Positions 11,401-23,140 of a stretch of 64,000 nucleotides of DNA are shown in pieces. The notes beneath the pieces were generated by a model. The model searched no databases, had not been told where the DNA came from, and worked only from the letters and a program-made list of their open reading frames with translations. Origin of the DNA: Beroe forskalii (lineage: Eukaryota > Ctenophora > Nuda > Beroida > Beroidae); the NCBI GenBank assembly GCA_011033025.1, contig WFMF01000283.1, forward strand, positions 163,714 to 227,713, in the 5' to 3' direction. Position 1 is the stretch's first letter; each line of letters begins with the position of its first letter. Both the position numbers and the translations under genes were made by a program.

Positions 11401-14400
11401 ACACAGTAACGAAATGGCAGATGCTTCGTTAAAATGCACGTGCAGTTTAGCGCGCGCAATCACCAATCACCATAGCGACGCGCGCAACTGGTGAATTTAA
11501 CCTAGAACGCGATCTTGTTTTAGGGTGAATTTTTCGGACTTTCGAAGTTATTTACGAAAAATCTAAAGCCTAAATCCTATTTTTGGCCATGCTATCTTTT
11601 AAGTTTATCCATTTTCTACCGCCTTGCAAAAAATTGCGGCTTTTTAGCTTCATTTGTGTCAGTTATTCAAGAACAAACGTAGAATTGCCTCTTTCCTTTA
11701 TATTAAAGATATTGGATGAATTGTGGAAATGGTTAAGAAAGTTATATCGATTTAAAAAGTTTGATAAGCAAATTAATAACACTTGACTACTTGAACAGGA
11801 GCAGTATTTTTATAATCTACTCATCTAGAATCAGAATTCAAGAATAATGTAACCTTTTATTCTTGAATTATCATTGATCTCCGGAAAAAAATACGAAAAG
11901 AAAAAAGTGGATGTAATGCAATCAGGGTCCTTGACAATCTTTGGTGATAAAACTTAAGTTGCTGTGGTATAACCTCAGATCAAAACCTGAAAACGAGGTT
12001 TTCTACTGCACAAGAAATTCCTTAATTCGTTATATCTAGAACGAATGATGAATTCATGCCATAAAATCCTAAAATCTTGAGTATAATCTTGAGTAAAGTA
12101 TCATGAATCTTGATTATTAGTTTTTCTTATCTATTAGAATCATTAGAATCATAAGCATGCGACTGAAGATTTATTGATAAAAGTAGTTATAAAAGTACTT
12201 ATTTTAGTTCTCAGTCTCTCATACGTCATGTCAAACACCATTTAATGACAGACTTTTTACTGAAATTCTACTCGTCTAAACATTAGTCTGACACACATCA
12301 AGTGTGCGTATGTACACAATGTGATAGGTATATACAGCGTGTTATTGTACAGGCAGTACAATGTACAAAGGAGCACATAAGTCATGCCATGTGTAATTCT
12401 AGGAGACAATAGAGACCTGGGATCAGGTGTGCGCGCAGTGATTGTAGTGATTGCCATATGTACCATTACCTCACAATACAACGTAGTGGAATTAGCAAAT
12501 GATGCGAAGTAATGTTACCGGGTATTATGATTCTGAGATTCTACTTATCGAAGCATTCTACATTTACTCCGTATGAAAATATGGGGAAAACGAAAATTTA
12601 GCTCATGGAGCGAGATTAGTAGAATCTAGAGTCTACAATCTAGATTTCAACTTTTCAAGTTTTGGTAATGTGTCGTCCAAACGGCAAACACTAGATGTGA
12701 TTGAAGGATTGAAGAGAGAAATTCAAAGTAGGCAGCTAGTCACACTTTATATTGTTAGAAAATGTCAGAATAGCTAAACTAACTGAGACGATTGATCATC
12801 CCAGATATTGGGGGGTTAAGGATTTAGGGTATTAACGTATTATGGGAACTTTTAAATTTACATTTAAAAGATGTGGGAATTGGGATTCCCACAAAACTTG
12901 GCTGCTGGGTTTTTCAGTGTGTACCAGATGCTGTTGATAAGACGACAGAGAGGTGGAAACAGCCAGTCTTAAAACCCCATCAGTCACGGCCTTATGTTAA
13001 ATTCATCAATAGTGCAGTTTAATTTGAACAGCAAAAGCTTCCACTTGAGCAATTCGACAATTCATCTGATCCAATTTCATAGTCATATAAATGAAAGTAG
13101 TGATAAATGGAGCTCAGCTATTAATTCACCTACTCGTAACTTATTGAGAAATTGCTTCTTTCTCGAGAGTAGGTGAAAGAATATTAAATTGAACCCATCT
13201 CGCGCTTTTCTACGTAAAACAAGTGAGCGACGATCACCACAGTATATAATACTAAGTGCATTTTGCTGAGAGGTTCACGAACCCTTACCAGTAACCACTC
13301 TCTAACCACTCTGCTCTAACGAAGGTTTTTATTTTTCTTTGCGAATTGCGACTAAATCACACATGTGAGAAAATGGGTTTTAGCGCGGAGTGACACGAAG
13401 TTGGTATTGCATGCTAACATGTTAATTGCAACACGTTTAATTACGTGTTTAGGTAATTAGAAGACAAAATAAATAGTGGTGAGTAGTCGGATAAATTTGC
13501 AAATGGGTACAGGGTTTATTGGGCAAAGACTTGACTAAATAACCTTCCAGCAATGAGTACCTAGCCTAAAACTTTGACTTATTGAAAAATATGGCATTAC
13601 ATAATTGTCAAATCATGCAACCCATTCAATGCTCTTTTGTTGGAGACAGTTCATATTACACTTCAGGTTTTCTTAACTTTTTAGAAGAAAGGTAATTGCT
13701 TGGTTTACAAACAGACTCATTAAACTATATCATTGTGTTTAGAGTTAAGTTGGAGCAACATGGTCGAATGACAGACATGATGATATACCGTGTTTTGGTA
13801 GAGTCTGCCATCCTGGCACTTAACGCTGCATAGTTGATAGACTCCACCAATGGAGTTGGGGAATTTAGACTCGGTTTATTCAAACCACAGCATGATCTGA
13901 TTTGGTAGATGTCCTACAGGAGTACAGTGTCTACATTATGATATGATTTGGTACTGTACACACCAGTGTCTACGACGACATCTCTGTAATGACTAAAGTA
14001 TGAACAATTGAAGTCCAGATTGCATATATCATTCAGATAATAATATACTCTCAGGAAGTACGCTAGCTTTCATCTGCAATGACGCAGGTCTTTGACAGGT
14101 GCTGCATGGGCTGTACGGAGAATGGGGTGCATCACACCACAAAGTCAACAAGTTACAGTGTGGTAATGAATCAGTGACCGTGTTACTCTCTTACGTCTAC
14201 CCTCTGTAGTACGCGACCAAATGTCACTTATGATGATAAGCACGGTGCTACGAACCAAGCGGGAGGCAGTGTGTCACAGAGGGAGATACTGTAAGGGAAA
14301 TGGAGCACATGTGTGTTATTAAGGCGGCAATGTGTGAAGGTTTGGAAGGACAATAACTTCAATCACAATAATTGGAGTTAAATTGGGAGGTCATGACTGA

Positions 14401-14475
14401 GTGAGAGTGGGAGTGGGAATGGAAGCACTCAATAAATTGTGTCATGAGACCCTTATCACAACTCCCCGGACGTAC
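8447..14475. other. Non-coding stretch, no supported gene
   Basis: AT-rich DNA expected to hold the missing downstream semaphorin exons, but none could be identified. Minor features: a dispersed repeat copy at 10735-10785, a GC-richer patch at 10200-10450 containing a CCCGAACAATGGTTCGGG hairpin, and a 13-bp-arm inverted repeat AATTCAAGAATAA near 11835-11870. Confidence 0.45.
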
Positions 14476-14626
14476 CGAGTTCGTTGTGGTCGAAGGGCGT
14501 CTCCCCGGGCTGGTTGCTGGTGCAGTAGATCCTCACTTTGAGGAAGGTCTTGAAGAAGTCCTTGAAGAGGACGTTACTGCTCCCCACGTCATTCTTACAC
14601 AGTCGACCTACTCGTGAGAATACGTT
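14476..14626 (-). CDS. Semaphorin exon 8 (of those found): 'SRVGRLCKND' strand of the sema domain
   Basis: This 151-nt exon follows a TTTTCAG acceptor and ends at CTCG before GTACGT (phase 0 in, phase 1 out). It encodes 50 residues including VFSRVGRLCKNDVGSS, then FFKTFLKVRIYC and TPFDHNEL. The R-V-x-R-x-C-K-N-D-x-G block followed by a T-F-L-K-x-R-x-x-C strand is diagnostic of semaphorin sema domains, as opposed to plexin or MET. Semaphorins are secreted or membrane guidance cues that bind plexins through this propeller. Third codon positions are almost all G or C, unlike exons 1-4. It joins exon 7 in phase 0. The next exon, expected to start in phase 1, was not found. Confidence 0.92.
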
Positions 14627-15525
14627 CTGAAAATACAGGGGTTAGGATTTCCAGTCAGAGTTGTGAGGATCACTTCTTAATTCTGATCAGAACCTTTATC
14701 AAATAAGTGAAAGTGACGTTATTCAGTGTTGGAATGAATGAATGAACATGCTATTCAGTTTCCACGCTAAAAGGAAACACACTTTCTTAGTACTCTAGTA
14801 GGCTACTAGAGTAGAAGATAGGTCCCGTGTCGTATGTCTGAGAAGTGACAACTCATATAATGCAGTCTGTTTTAACCTACTGAAATGAGCACTTACCAAA
14901 TACAGCTAATACAGACGAAGTGTAGCCAAAGAAATGCTGGATTTCAATCGAAGTTATAATTGCTTTTGAAATATCGGGAAATCCGTTAGTTGCATTTTTA
15001 AACATTTCGTAATCCTAATTTTAGACTTCGTTTTTGAAGTTTTTTTTTCTATCAGAATGAACTAACATGCAGCCTCCTCGATGAGTATTAATCTTTTAAG
15101 AGTTGAAGGATAAAGCTGTTTTATGAAAACAATATGTCAGATCTAGAAAGAAGTATCTTGCGGCTGAGCCCTACAATTCCCTCTAAATATCTCGTCTGAG
15201 AGCTCTGGTAAAGTTCTAGGAAAGTTGAGAACATTGACTGAGAGAACTAGAGGGATTGTAGATTGTAAGGGTGTTTGTATTGAGATGATCAACAGGGCAC
15301 TATACACAGTGGCGAGCATATAATTAGGAGATAATTATCTGACAGAGCTGTCAAGGGATGTTGATGTCCTACTCAATTTTCAGAAGGAATTGTCAAGAGA
15401 GGTGATGCACTTTTACATGACGTTTAGAGCATGGAATGAGCTATGCTAATGTGGATTGTGGAGAGTGCTCGCACGTCGACATGTGACATGAGTTGAAAGG
15501 GGGATAAGCTGAAAGAGGGGGTTAA

Positions 15526-15775
15526 TTGAGGCAAGGCTTACAGTGGGTATGAGTCATGAGGCAAGGACCAAACATGTTATATTGATTAGATGGTGAAATG
15601 TCTGTAAACGCTGAGGAGAATGTTTTGATATCGCGTGCAATAGAAATTGAGGCAATGAGGCAAGGCTTGCCAGTGAGGATGGGTCATGAGGGAAGTACCT
15701 ACCATGATATTGATTAGGTTTTGGCCAATAAATGTTAGATAATAGCTGAGGTGAATTTTACGATGTTGCATGTAC
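15526..15775. repeat. Imperfect tandem duplication, ~125-bp unit
   Basis: Two copies of a unit starting TTGAGGCAAGGCTT and containing GTCATGAGG, ATATTGATTAG and GCTGAGG follow one another. It lies in the 1.6-kb intron between semaphorin exons 7 and 8. No coding sense in either strand. Confidence 0.55.
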
Positions 15776-16006
15776 TAGAGCTTGTTCATTCGAGCCAACG
15801 TAACGCGCTAAAACTCTAGAAAGTTGGATAAATTCTGCTTCCCGAGTTTCCGGTTTCCGCATACAGGAAAGTAACAGCTTGCAGCTCTTTTTACAAGTCA
15901 TTATTAAGGCACGTTTGAGGGCGTACGAGGTGTGTTGCATTATGAGTTTGAGGCAAGGGAGTGTATGCACACGATGACATATTGACTGTGATAACAAGGT
16001 GTAAAC

Positions 16007-16066
16007 CACGTGACTAGTGACGTCACTGTCAGTGGTTGTCATGGTGACAATCCTAACATCACGTGA
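16007..16066. promoter_or_regulatory. Intronic cluster: CACGTG, CRE, X-box-like, CACGTG
   Basis: In 60 bp there is CACGTG (16007-16012), the perfect palindrome GTGACGTCAC (16017-16026, a full CRE as bound by CREB/ATF), the dyad GTTGTCATGGTGACAA (16035-16050, X-box-like) and TCACGTGA (16059-16066). It sits about 190 bp downstream of semaphorin exon 7 on the transcribed strand. This could be an intronic enhancer or internal promoter; function is inferred. Confidence 0.4.
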
Positions 16067-16257
16067 TGACATCAGGGAGAGTGCCACGGTACACACGCCC
16101 GTTCATTCTTACAAAAATGCGTGTAACATATTTCTACGACGCTGTTTTATTATGGAAAGACAAAACGCCTTAGCGTTTGAATTCTCCCCTTCCCTCGAGT
16201 TAACCACTCGCAGAAACTTTCCCTACTTCCCACAACATTTCCTTGCGTTTGACTAAC

Positions 16258-16373
16258 CTCTCTGCGCTCCTCGAGGGCTGTTTCCTTGAAAAGAAAGTAG
16301 ACAAAGTCTCCGCTCTCGAAGGAGTAGATGAAGTGAGCGCCGCTCAGCACTTCCGCTGTTCTGAAAGTGCGGG
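16258..16373 (-). CDS. Semaphorin exon 7: 'GDFVYFLFKETALE' strand
   Basis: Encodes RTFRTAEVLSGAHFIYSFES followed by GDFVYFLFKETALEERRE and ends before GTTAGT in phase 0. The F-E-x-G-D-F-V-Y-F-x-F-x-E-T-A-x-E block is a hallmark of the semaphorin propeller. The 3' splice site is ambiguous. An AG after GCTAC gives the start used here (phase 1 in), while a CCCCCTGCAG acceptor gives a start at 16395 in phase 0, adding AGSLVAT. Both keep the frame, with matching alternatives in exon 6. The stretch is GC-rich, like exon 8. Confidence 0.9.
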
Positions 16374-16395
16374 CTGTAGCCACCAGCGAACCAGC

Positions 16396-18131
16396 CTGCA
16401 GGGGGATACCCGGATAAGGATCATATTATCTGGGTTTTTAGTGGGTGTCAACCCCCCCAAATGGGTCTTAAACCACTCGTTTCACTTTGTTGAATATTCA
16501 TGATAATCACTACCACGCCGGGCTCTATTTCTACAAATAACGCACGCATCGCCCATATTTCATTGCGTGAAGCGTGAAAACTGAAAAACAGGATTGCCGT
16601 GGCCCGTGTATCACTGAAGTGTCAGTGAAGTGTTGGTGACGTGCTAATGAAGTGCGCATTGAAGTGAGTTGAAAAATTTCAGTAAAGGTTGCCACATTAC
16701 TCTCTTCATATCTATATACTTCCATCTAAAGTATTTTAAAGCAGTTTAAAGCAGTTGCTCAGTTAAAAGTATTTATTTTTTGACTATGCTGATTTCGGAA
16801 CTTCAGAAAAAGAAATGAAGAAAACCTGATGATTTGTTGACGGTTATTAAAAATACCAAACAAAAGTAGTACACAGCTATTTTGAGTGAGTGGGCTATTT
16901 TCCGGCATTTTTATAAGGAAAAAAGGAAAATACTTTCCGGCTAACAAAAATCGACTTTTCCTGGTGTTATTATGGTATTTACATTCCTTGTTGTAACAAA
17001 TACGGCAAAAATTTATTGTCAGAACACATCAACCTTTTCACCGTTTTAAAACTTGATAAGTCAGTATAAACTAACAAAGGAGCAGTGATGTTCGTATGTT
17101 TGTAGTCAGTTGAACATTTTATCTGGCTATCTGAATGTGACACTTGAATGGGGTGCTCCTACTTAACTATGGGTTCAGGTGATTAGTGTATGAGTAGGTA
17201 ATGAGTCTGTGAGTATGTAATGAGTCTGTGAGTATAGGTCGTTACTGTTTACCTGGAAAATGCCTTGTTAGGGAACACAAAAGTTACGACACATGACATG
17301 TAATGGTCGGCAATTGTGGTGCTCCCACCAACCTACCACACACCACCACACCGACACACAACCACACCGACAAACATGGACAATGTACACCATAATATCA
17401 GTCTGGTCTGCAGTGGTAGTGTAGGTGACTCCCATACCCATACCCTGCAGTACACAGACTCAACTCCGTACTCCGATCAGAACGAACAGCTATACGCATG
17501 AAAATCGTTCACATTTAAACCTTTCGACTTAGACACATGAAAATCGTTCACATTTGGACATAGTAGATATGGAGCATCTTCACTTACATGCTGAGGAGGG
17601 ACAGAACATTTTCCTGATTCTACGCAGGCATTCTATAAATCAAATTCCATGCGAGCAGATTGAGATACTGTTTCCAGCAACACCAACATACGGACAGACA
17701 ACCAAACATCCAAACACAGATCACACGCAGACACACACAGCAAACGCAGACACCCAAAGACGTGTAGTCTGGACAAACATTGAGAGAAATGCCTTTCTGT
17801 GTGTGTAGGGAGACAGTAGGCATCATATAGGATGCCCCAACTCCTTACCCAACTCAAATTCATGCAACCGGTAGAGTGAGCTAATGTTAGACACTATATT
17901 CTAATGATGTCATTGTCAGGGTTTAGAATGGTGAATGGATGACCTTGTACCGCCTAGCTCCGTCTAACACTATGTTTTAGTGGGACTAAACCCCACACAT
18001 GCTACCACTGAATAACAACTAGTGTAATAGCAGAATGTGAAGCATCACCTGCTGTGGGAAGGTGTCATACTAACGTCACGCACCTGTGTCCTGTGTTCTA
18101 ATAACGTGTGTTCTATCGGTGCTACAACTTA
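16396..18131. other. Intron sequence left of element A
   Basis: Part of the 7.3-kb intron between semaphorin exons 6 and 7. It holds a short tandem repeat near 17185-17240 (AATGAGTCTGTGAGTATG), ACAC-rich DNA at 17310-17380 and 17680-17760, and no supported exon. Confidence 0.5.
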
Positions 18132-21100
18132 GGGGGGGAGGTAAGGCAAACTTTGGCAAACTATGGCAAACTTTGGCAAACACTTTATTTGGCAAACTCC
18201 AAAAAAAGTGGAAGCATTTGCCAAAGTTTGCCAAAGTTTGCCAAAAATAAACTACCTTTTTGAGCACTTAGGCAACACTTTAGGTACCCATAATATGCTT
18301 TTCAAGGATGCTGAATCGATTCCCAAGGTCTGTTTCACATTTTGACGTTATCCAGAAGCTGTAGCAAAGACCACATCCACATTGAATAGAGTAGTAGACT
18401 ACAGTAACAAATGCGATATTTCATTACCTCTTACTTTAAGTTTCACGCATTTAAGTACTGAGTAGTCCAATCAACGGATCAAACAGTTGTATGAAGCCCT
18501 AAAACCGAAGCATCTACGCTACATAAGCATCCTATGATCAATGGTAAGGCCCCACTGTAACCACTGGTCACCAGTTTCCATGGATTCCTGCAGCATAACC
18601 CAACACAACGGCGTTGAGAATGATAATTGCCTAGTGAAGGCTTAGTGGCGCCTAGTGGAGGCTGAGTGGAGCCTCGTGGAGGCTGCATGGAGCCTAGTGG
18701 AGGCTGAATAGAGCCTAGTGGTGGCTGAGTGGAGACTAGTCGAGGGTGAATGGTGCCAAGTGGATTTTGGTTGGAGCCTAGTGGAGGCTGAGTGGAGACT
18801 GAGTGGAGCCCTATTCAGGCTGTGTGGGTCCTTATGTAGGCTGATTGGAGCCTAGTGGTCAGTGGAAACTGAGTAGAGTCTAATGAATGCTATGTGGAGC
18901 CAAGTGGAGGCTGGGTGGAACCTAGTTGAGGCTGAATGGAGCCTAGTGGAGGCTGAGTGGTGCCTAGTGGAGGGTGTATGGAGACTAGTGGAGGGTGTAT
19001 GGAGACTAGTGGAGGCAGTGTGGAGCCTAGTGGAGGCTGCATGGAGCCTAGTAGAGGCTGGGTGGAACCTAGTGGAGGCTGAATGGAGCCTAGTGGAGGC
19101 TGAGTGGTGCCTAGTGGAGGGTGTATGGAGACTAGTGGAGGGTGTATGGAGACTAGTGGAGGCAGTGTGGAGCCTAGTGGAGGCTGCATGGAGCCTAGTA
19201 GAGGCTGGGTGGAACCTAGTGGAGGCTGAGTGGAGCCTAGTGGAGGCCGAGTGGAACCTAGTGGAGGTTGATGGAGACTAGTGGAGGCTGAGTGGAGCCT
19301 AGTGGACGCTGTGTGGAGCCTAGTAGGGGTTAATGGAGACTAGTGGAGGCTGTGTGGAGCCTAGTGGAGGCTACCTGGTGCCTAGTGGATGCTGAATGGA
19401 GCCTAGTGAATGCTGAGTGGAGGCCAAGTGGAGCCTAGTGGAGGTTGATCCGAGACTAGTGAAGGGTGAGTGATTCCTAATGGATGCTGAGTGGAGCCTA
19501 GTAGAGGCTAGGTGGAGCTCAGTCGAGGCCGAATGGAGCCTAGTGGTCAGTGGAGGCAGTGTGGAGCCTAGTAGAGGCTGGGTGGAACCTATTAGAGGCT
19601 GGGTGGAACCTAGTTGCGGCTGTGGGGCCTAGTGGTCCAGTGGAGTCTAAGTGGAGCCTAGTTGAGGCTGAGTGAAGCCTAGTGGAGGCTGGATGGAGCC
19701 TAGTGGTGGCTGAGTGGAGTCAAGTGGCGGCTGAGTGGAACCTAGTTGCGGCTGTGGGGCCTAGTGGTCCAGTGGAGCCTAGTTGAGGCTGAGTGAAGCC
19801 TAGTGGAGGCTGGATGGAGCCTAGTGGAGGCTGAGTGGTGCCTAGTGGAGGGTGTATGGAGACTAGTGGAGGGTGTATGGAGACTAGTGGAGGCAGTGTG
19901 GAGCCTAGTAGAGGCTGGGTGGAACCTAGTGGAGGCTGAATGGAGCCTAGTGGAGGCTGAGTGGTGCCTAGTGGAGGGTGTATGGAGACTAGTGGAGGCT
20001 GAGTGTAGCCTAGCGGAGGCTGAGTGGGACCTAGTGGAGGCTACTTGGTGCCTAGTGGAGGCTGAATGGAGCCCAGTGGAGGCCGAGTGGAGCCTAGTGG
20101 AGGCTGTGTTGGTTCTAGTGGAGGCCGAGTGGAGCCTAATGGAGGCTGAGTGGTGCCTAGTGGAGGCCGAGTGGAGCCTATTGGAGGATAGTGGAGACCA
20201 GTGGAGGCTGAGTGGAGCCTATTGGAGGCTGTGTGGAGCCTAGTGGAGGCCGAGTGGAACCTAGTGGAGGTTGATAGAGAGGAGGCTGAATGGAGCCCAG
20301 TGGAGGCCGAGTGGAGCCTAGTGGAGGCTGTGTGGTGCCTAGTGGAGGCCGAGTGGAGGCTGAGTGGTGCCTAGTGGAGGCTGAGTGGAGCCTATTGGAG
20401 GCTGTGTGGAGCCTAGTGGAGGCTGAGTGGAACCTAGTGGAGGTTGATGGAGACTAGTGGAGGCTGAGTGGAACCTAGTGGACGCTGTGTGGAGCCTAGT
20501 AGAGGTTAATGGAGACTAGTGGAGGCTGAGTGGAGCCTATTGGAGGCTGTGTGGAGCCCAGTCACTAGTGGATGCGGAATGGAGCCTAGTGAATGCCGAG
20601 TGGAGGCTGAGTGAAGGCCAAGTGGAGCCTTATGGAGGCTGAGTGGAGCCTAGTGGAGGCTAAATGGAGCCAAGTGGAGGCTGGGTGGAGCCTAGTGGTG
20701 GTTGAACGGAGACTAGTGGAGGCTGCGTGATTCCTAGTGGATGCTGAGTGGAGCCTAGTAGAGGCTGGGTGGAACCTAGTGGAGGCTGAATGGAGTCTAG
20801 TGGTGGCTGAGTGGAGCCTAGTGGAGGCCGAGTGGAACCTAGTGGAGGTTGATGGAGACTAGTGGAGGCTGAGTGGAGCCTAGTGGACGCTGTGTGGAGC
20901 CTAGTAGAGGTTAATGGAGACTAGAGGAGGCTGTGTGGAGCCTAGTGGGGGCTACCTGGAGCCTAGTGGATGCTGAATGGAGCCTAGTGAATGCTGAGTG
21001 GAGGCTAGTGAAGGGTGAGTGATTCCTAATGGATGCTGAGTGGAGCCTAGTGGAGGCTGTGTGGTGCCTAGTGGAGGCCGAGTGGAGCCTAGTGGTCAGT

Positions 21101-22499
21101 TTTTATGAAAACAAAGAGTGGGGCCTAGTGGTCCAGTGGAGTCTAAGTGGAGCCTAGTTGAGGCTGAGTGAAGCCTAGTGGAGGCTGGATGGAGCCTAGT
21201 GGTGGCTGAGTGGAGTCAAGTTGCGGCTGAGTGGAACCTAGTTGCGGCTGTGGGGCCTAGTGGTCCAGTGGAGTCTAAGTGGAGCCTAGTTGAGGCTGAG
21301 TGAAGCCTAGTGGAGGCTGGATGGAGCCTAGTGGAGACTGATTGGTGCCTAGTGGAGGGTGTATGGAGACTAGTGGAGGCCGAGTGGAGGCTCAATTGAG
21401 CCTCGTGGAGGCTGGATGGAGCCTAGTGGAGACTGATTGGTGCCTAGAAGAGGCTGAATGGAGTCTAGTGGAGGCCGAGTGGAGGCTGAGTGGTGCCTAG
21501 TGGAGGCTGAATAGAGTCTAGTGAAGGCCTAGTGGAGGCTGAGTGGAGCCTAGTGGAGGCCAAGTGGAGCCTAGAGGAGGCTGTGTGGAACCTAGTAGAG
21601 GCTGCCTGGAGCCTAGTGGAGTCTGAGTGGAGGATAGTTGGAGCTGTCTGAACGTTTGAATCTATAAATTGATTTTTAGTGCACATGGAGGCTAATTGAT
21701 TGAGGCTCCACTCAGCCTCCAAATAGCCTCCACTAGCCTCCATTAATTAAAGCTTTACCCACCACGAAAATGTTATATTTTATTTTCCGTTGAGGCTAAT
21801 GAGGGCTAATTCTTATTCTTCAGACTTCAATGGAGGCTAGTGGAGGTGAAACCAAAATTTTAGCCTCCATTGAGGCTGAGCGGAGGCTAATGGAGGCTAA
21901 TTAGCCACCACAGTGGAGGCTATTTTGAAAATTAGCCTATTGCAACCATTAGCCTCCATGGAGGCTTATTCTTGAAATTAGCCTCCACTCAGCCTCCATG
22001 GATGCTAATGAAGGCTGATGTTGGTCATATTCCTGTGGTACAATTTTGCCAAAGACACGTTATCTGATGAACTAGTAGTAGATAGTAGATACATGGATCC
22101 ATGCCTTGGAATTATAAAGATCTCTTTTCTTGAACCAAAAGGTTCTCGAAATTTTCTAACCCTGGTCGTTTACGATAACTTTTTGTGAACAATGGGGGTC
22201 TTGCAGAAGGAAGGTCCAGGCGTGGACACCAGTAAAGCCTCGAAGGGGAAGGTATGAATGAAAATCAAGCATTGGAAATCGATTCAGCTCCCTCAAAGAC
22301 CATTATGCACACGTCCTGCATGCACAGTGGACAAGAAATCAGAAACAAAAAAATTTTTGAGGTATTTTTGGCAAACTTTGGCAAATTTTGGCAAACTTTG
22401 GCAAACTATGGCAAACTTTGGCAAACACCTTTTTTGGCAAACTCCAAAAAAAGTGGAAGCGTTTGCCAAAGTTTGCCAAAGTTTGCCTTACCCCCCCCC
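18132..22499. mobile_element. Large non-autonomous TIR element, copy A (4368 bp)
   Basis: The left end reads GGGGGGGAGGTAAGGCAAAC and the right end, on the other strand, GGGGGGGGGTAAGGCAAAC. The element is flanked by a perfect 6-bp direct repeat, AACTTA (18126-18131 and 22500-22505). Just inside each end are several TTTGGCAAAC motifs in one orientation and then the other, so each end can also fold on itself. The interior is ~400 bp of unique sequence, a long 21-bp minisatellite and ~700 bp of right-hand sequence with scattered GGAGGCTA motifs in both orientations. No transposase frame is present. A 6-bp duplication with TIRs is reported for IS3EU and Dada type transposons; assignment here is uncertain. 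It sits in a semaphorin intron and is nearly identical to copy B in the shared parts. Confidence 0.85.
18630..21660 (+). repeat. 21-bp minisatellite core of element A
   Basis: About 3 kb of degenerate units of the form GTGGAGGCTGAGTGGAGCCTA, with higher-order blocks (for instance 18955-19080 and 19080-19210) repeated as longer units. Because the unit is a multiple of three, frames stay open for up to 146 codons as a 7-residue repeat (VEAEWSL and relatives). That is a by-product of the period. The plus strand is G-rich with frequent GG runs. Confidence 0.85.
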
Positions 22500-22832
22500 A
22501 ACTTAATATGGACTCCAAGCTCCAATGAATAACATCAATCACTAGCCAAAATTTAGGACTTTAGGAGTTAATTAAATGATGAAAATGTGCGGCATTATTT
22601 TCAAGAAGAGTATTTTTAGAATTTGACTCATCACAATACTTTTTATGAGGACAGTACCCTCACTTCCGTTACGTTAGGGTGTCACAGAGCAACTAGTTAG
22701 TCGTAGGTGTCCATTGACCATTACTTTTTATCAATACCATACCATGATATTGGCATGATATTGAGTGCATTTCACAATTCATACAGCGGTCACACGACCG
22801 TCTTGCAGGTACACTTTGCTTTACTCCTCACA

Positions 22833-23140
22833 GAGCGCCTGCAGTGCAAGTTGGGGCTCTCTGTGAGCGCATCTCCGAGCTAGCACCTCCGCCCGAAGGA
22901 CGGAGGTACTCCATTTGGGGGCCAATGAAGCTAAAGATGCCAGCACTGCCAGCCCAATGGCCAATGAAGCTAAAGAGGCCAGCATTGCCAGCCCAATGGC
23001 CAATGAAGCTAAAGAGGCCAGCACTGCCAGCCCAATGGCCAATGAAGCTAAAGAGGCCAGCACTGCCAGCCCAATGGCCAAGGAAGCTAAAGAGGCCAGC
23101 AGTTCCGGGCCGTTGGGCCGGGACTGCTGGCTCATCGGCT
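22833..23140. repeat. GC-rich hairpin element with 39-bp tandem array
   Basis: The segment begins GCGCCTGCAGTGCAAGTT, similar to the element at 51175. It has a hairpin around CCGCCCGAAGGACGG (near 22888-22905) and ends with a larger hairpin near 23096-23131 whose 3' arm is GGGCCGGGACTGCTGG. Between them, 22919-23095, are about four and a half copies of a 39-bp unit (GGCCAATGAAGCTAAAGAGG plus 19 more). It lies in the intron between semaphorin exons 6 and 7. Open frames of 100-120 codons here only translate the array. Confidence 0.65.

Noticed and set aside
13255-13330. tRNA-like A and B boxes (AGAGTGGTTAGAG, GGTTCGTGAACC) on the minus strand
   Set aside because: No cloverleaf can be drawn; at best an old SINE fragment.
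18883-20243. Open frames of 132 and 146 codons encoding a 7-residue repeat (VEAEWSL and relatives)
   Set aside because: The 21-bp minisatellite has a period divisible by three, so frames stay open on both strands. Copies differ in array length and no start context or domain is present.
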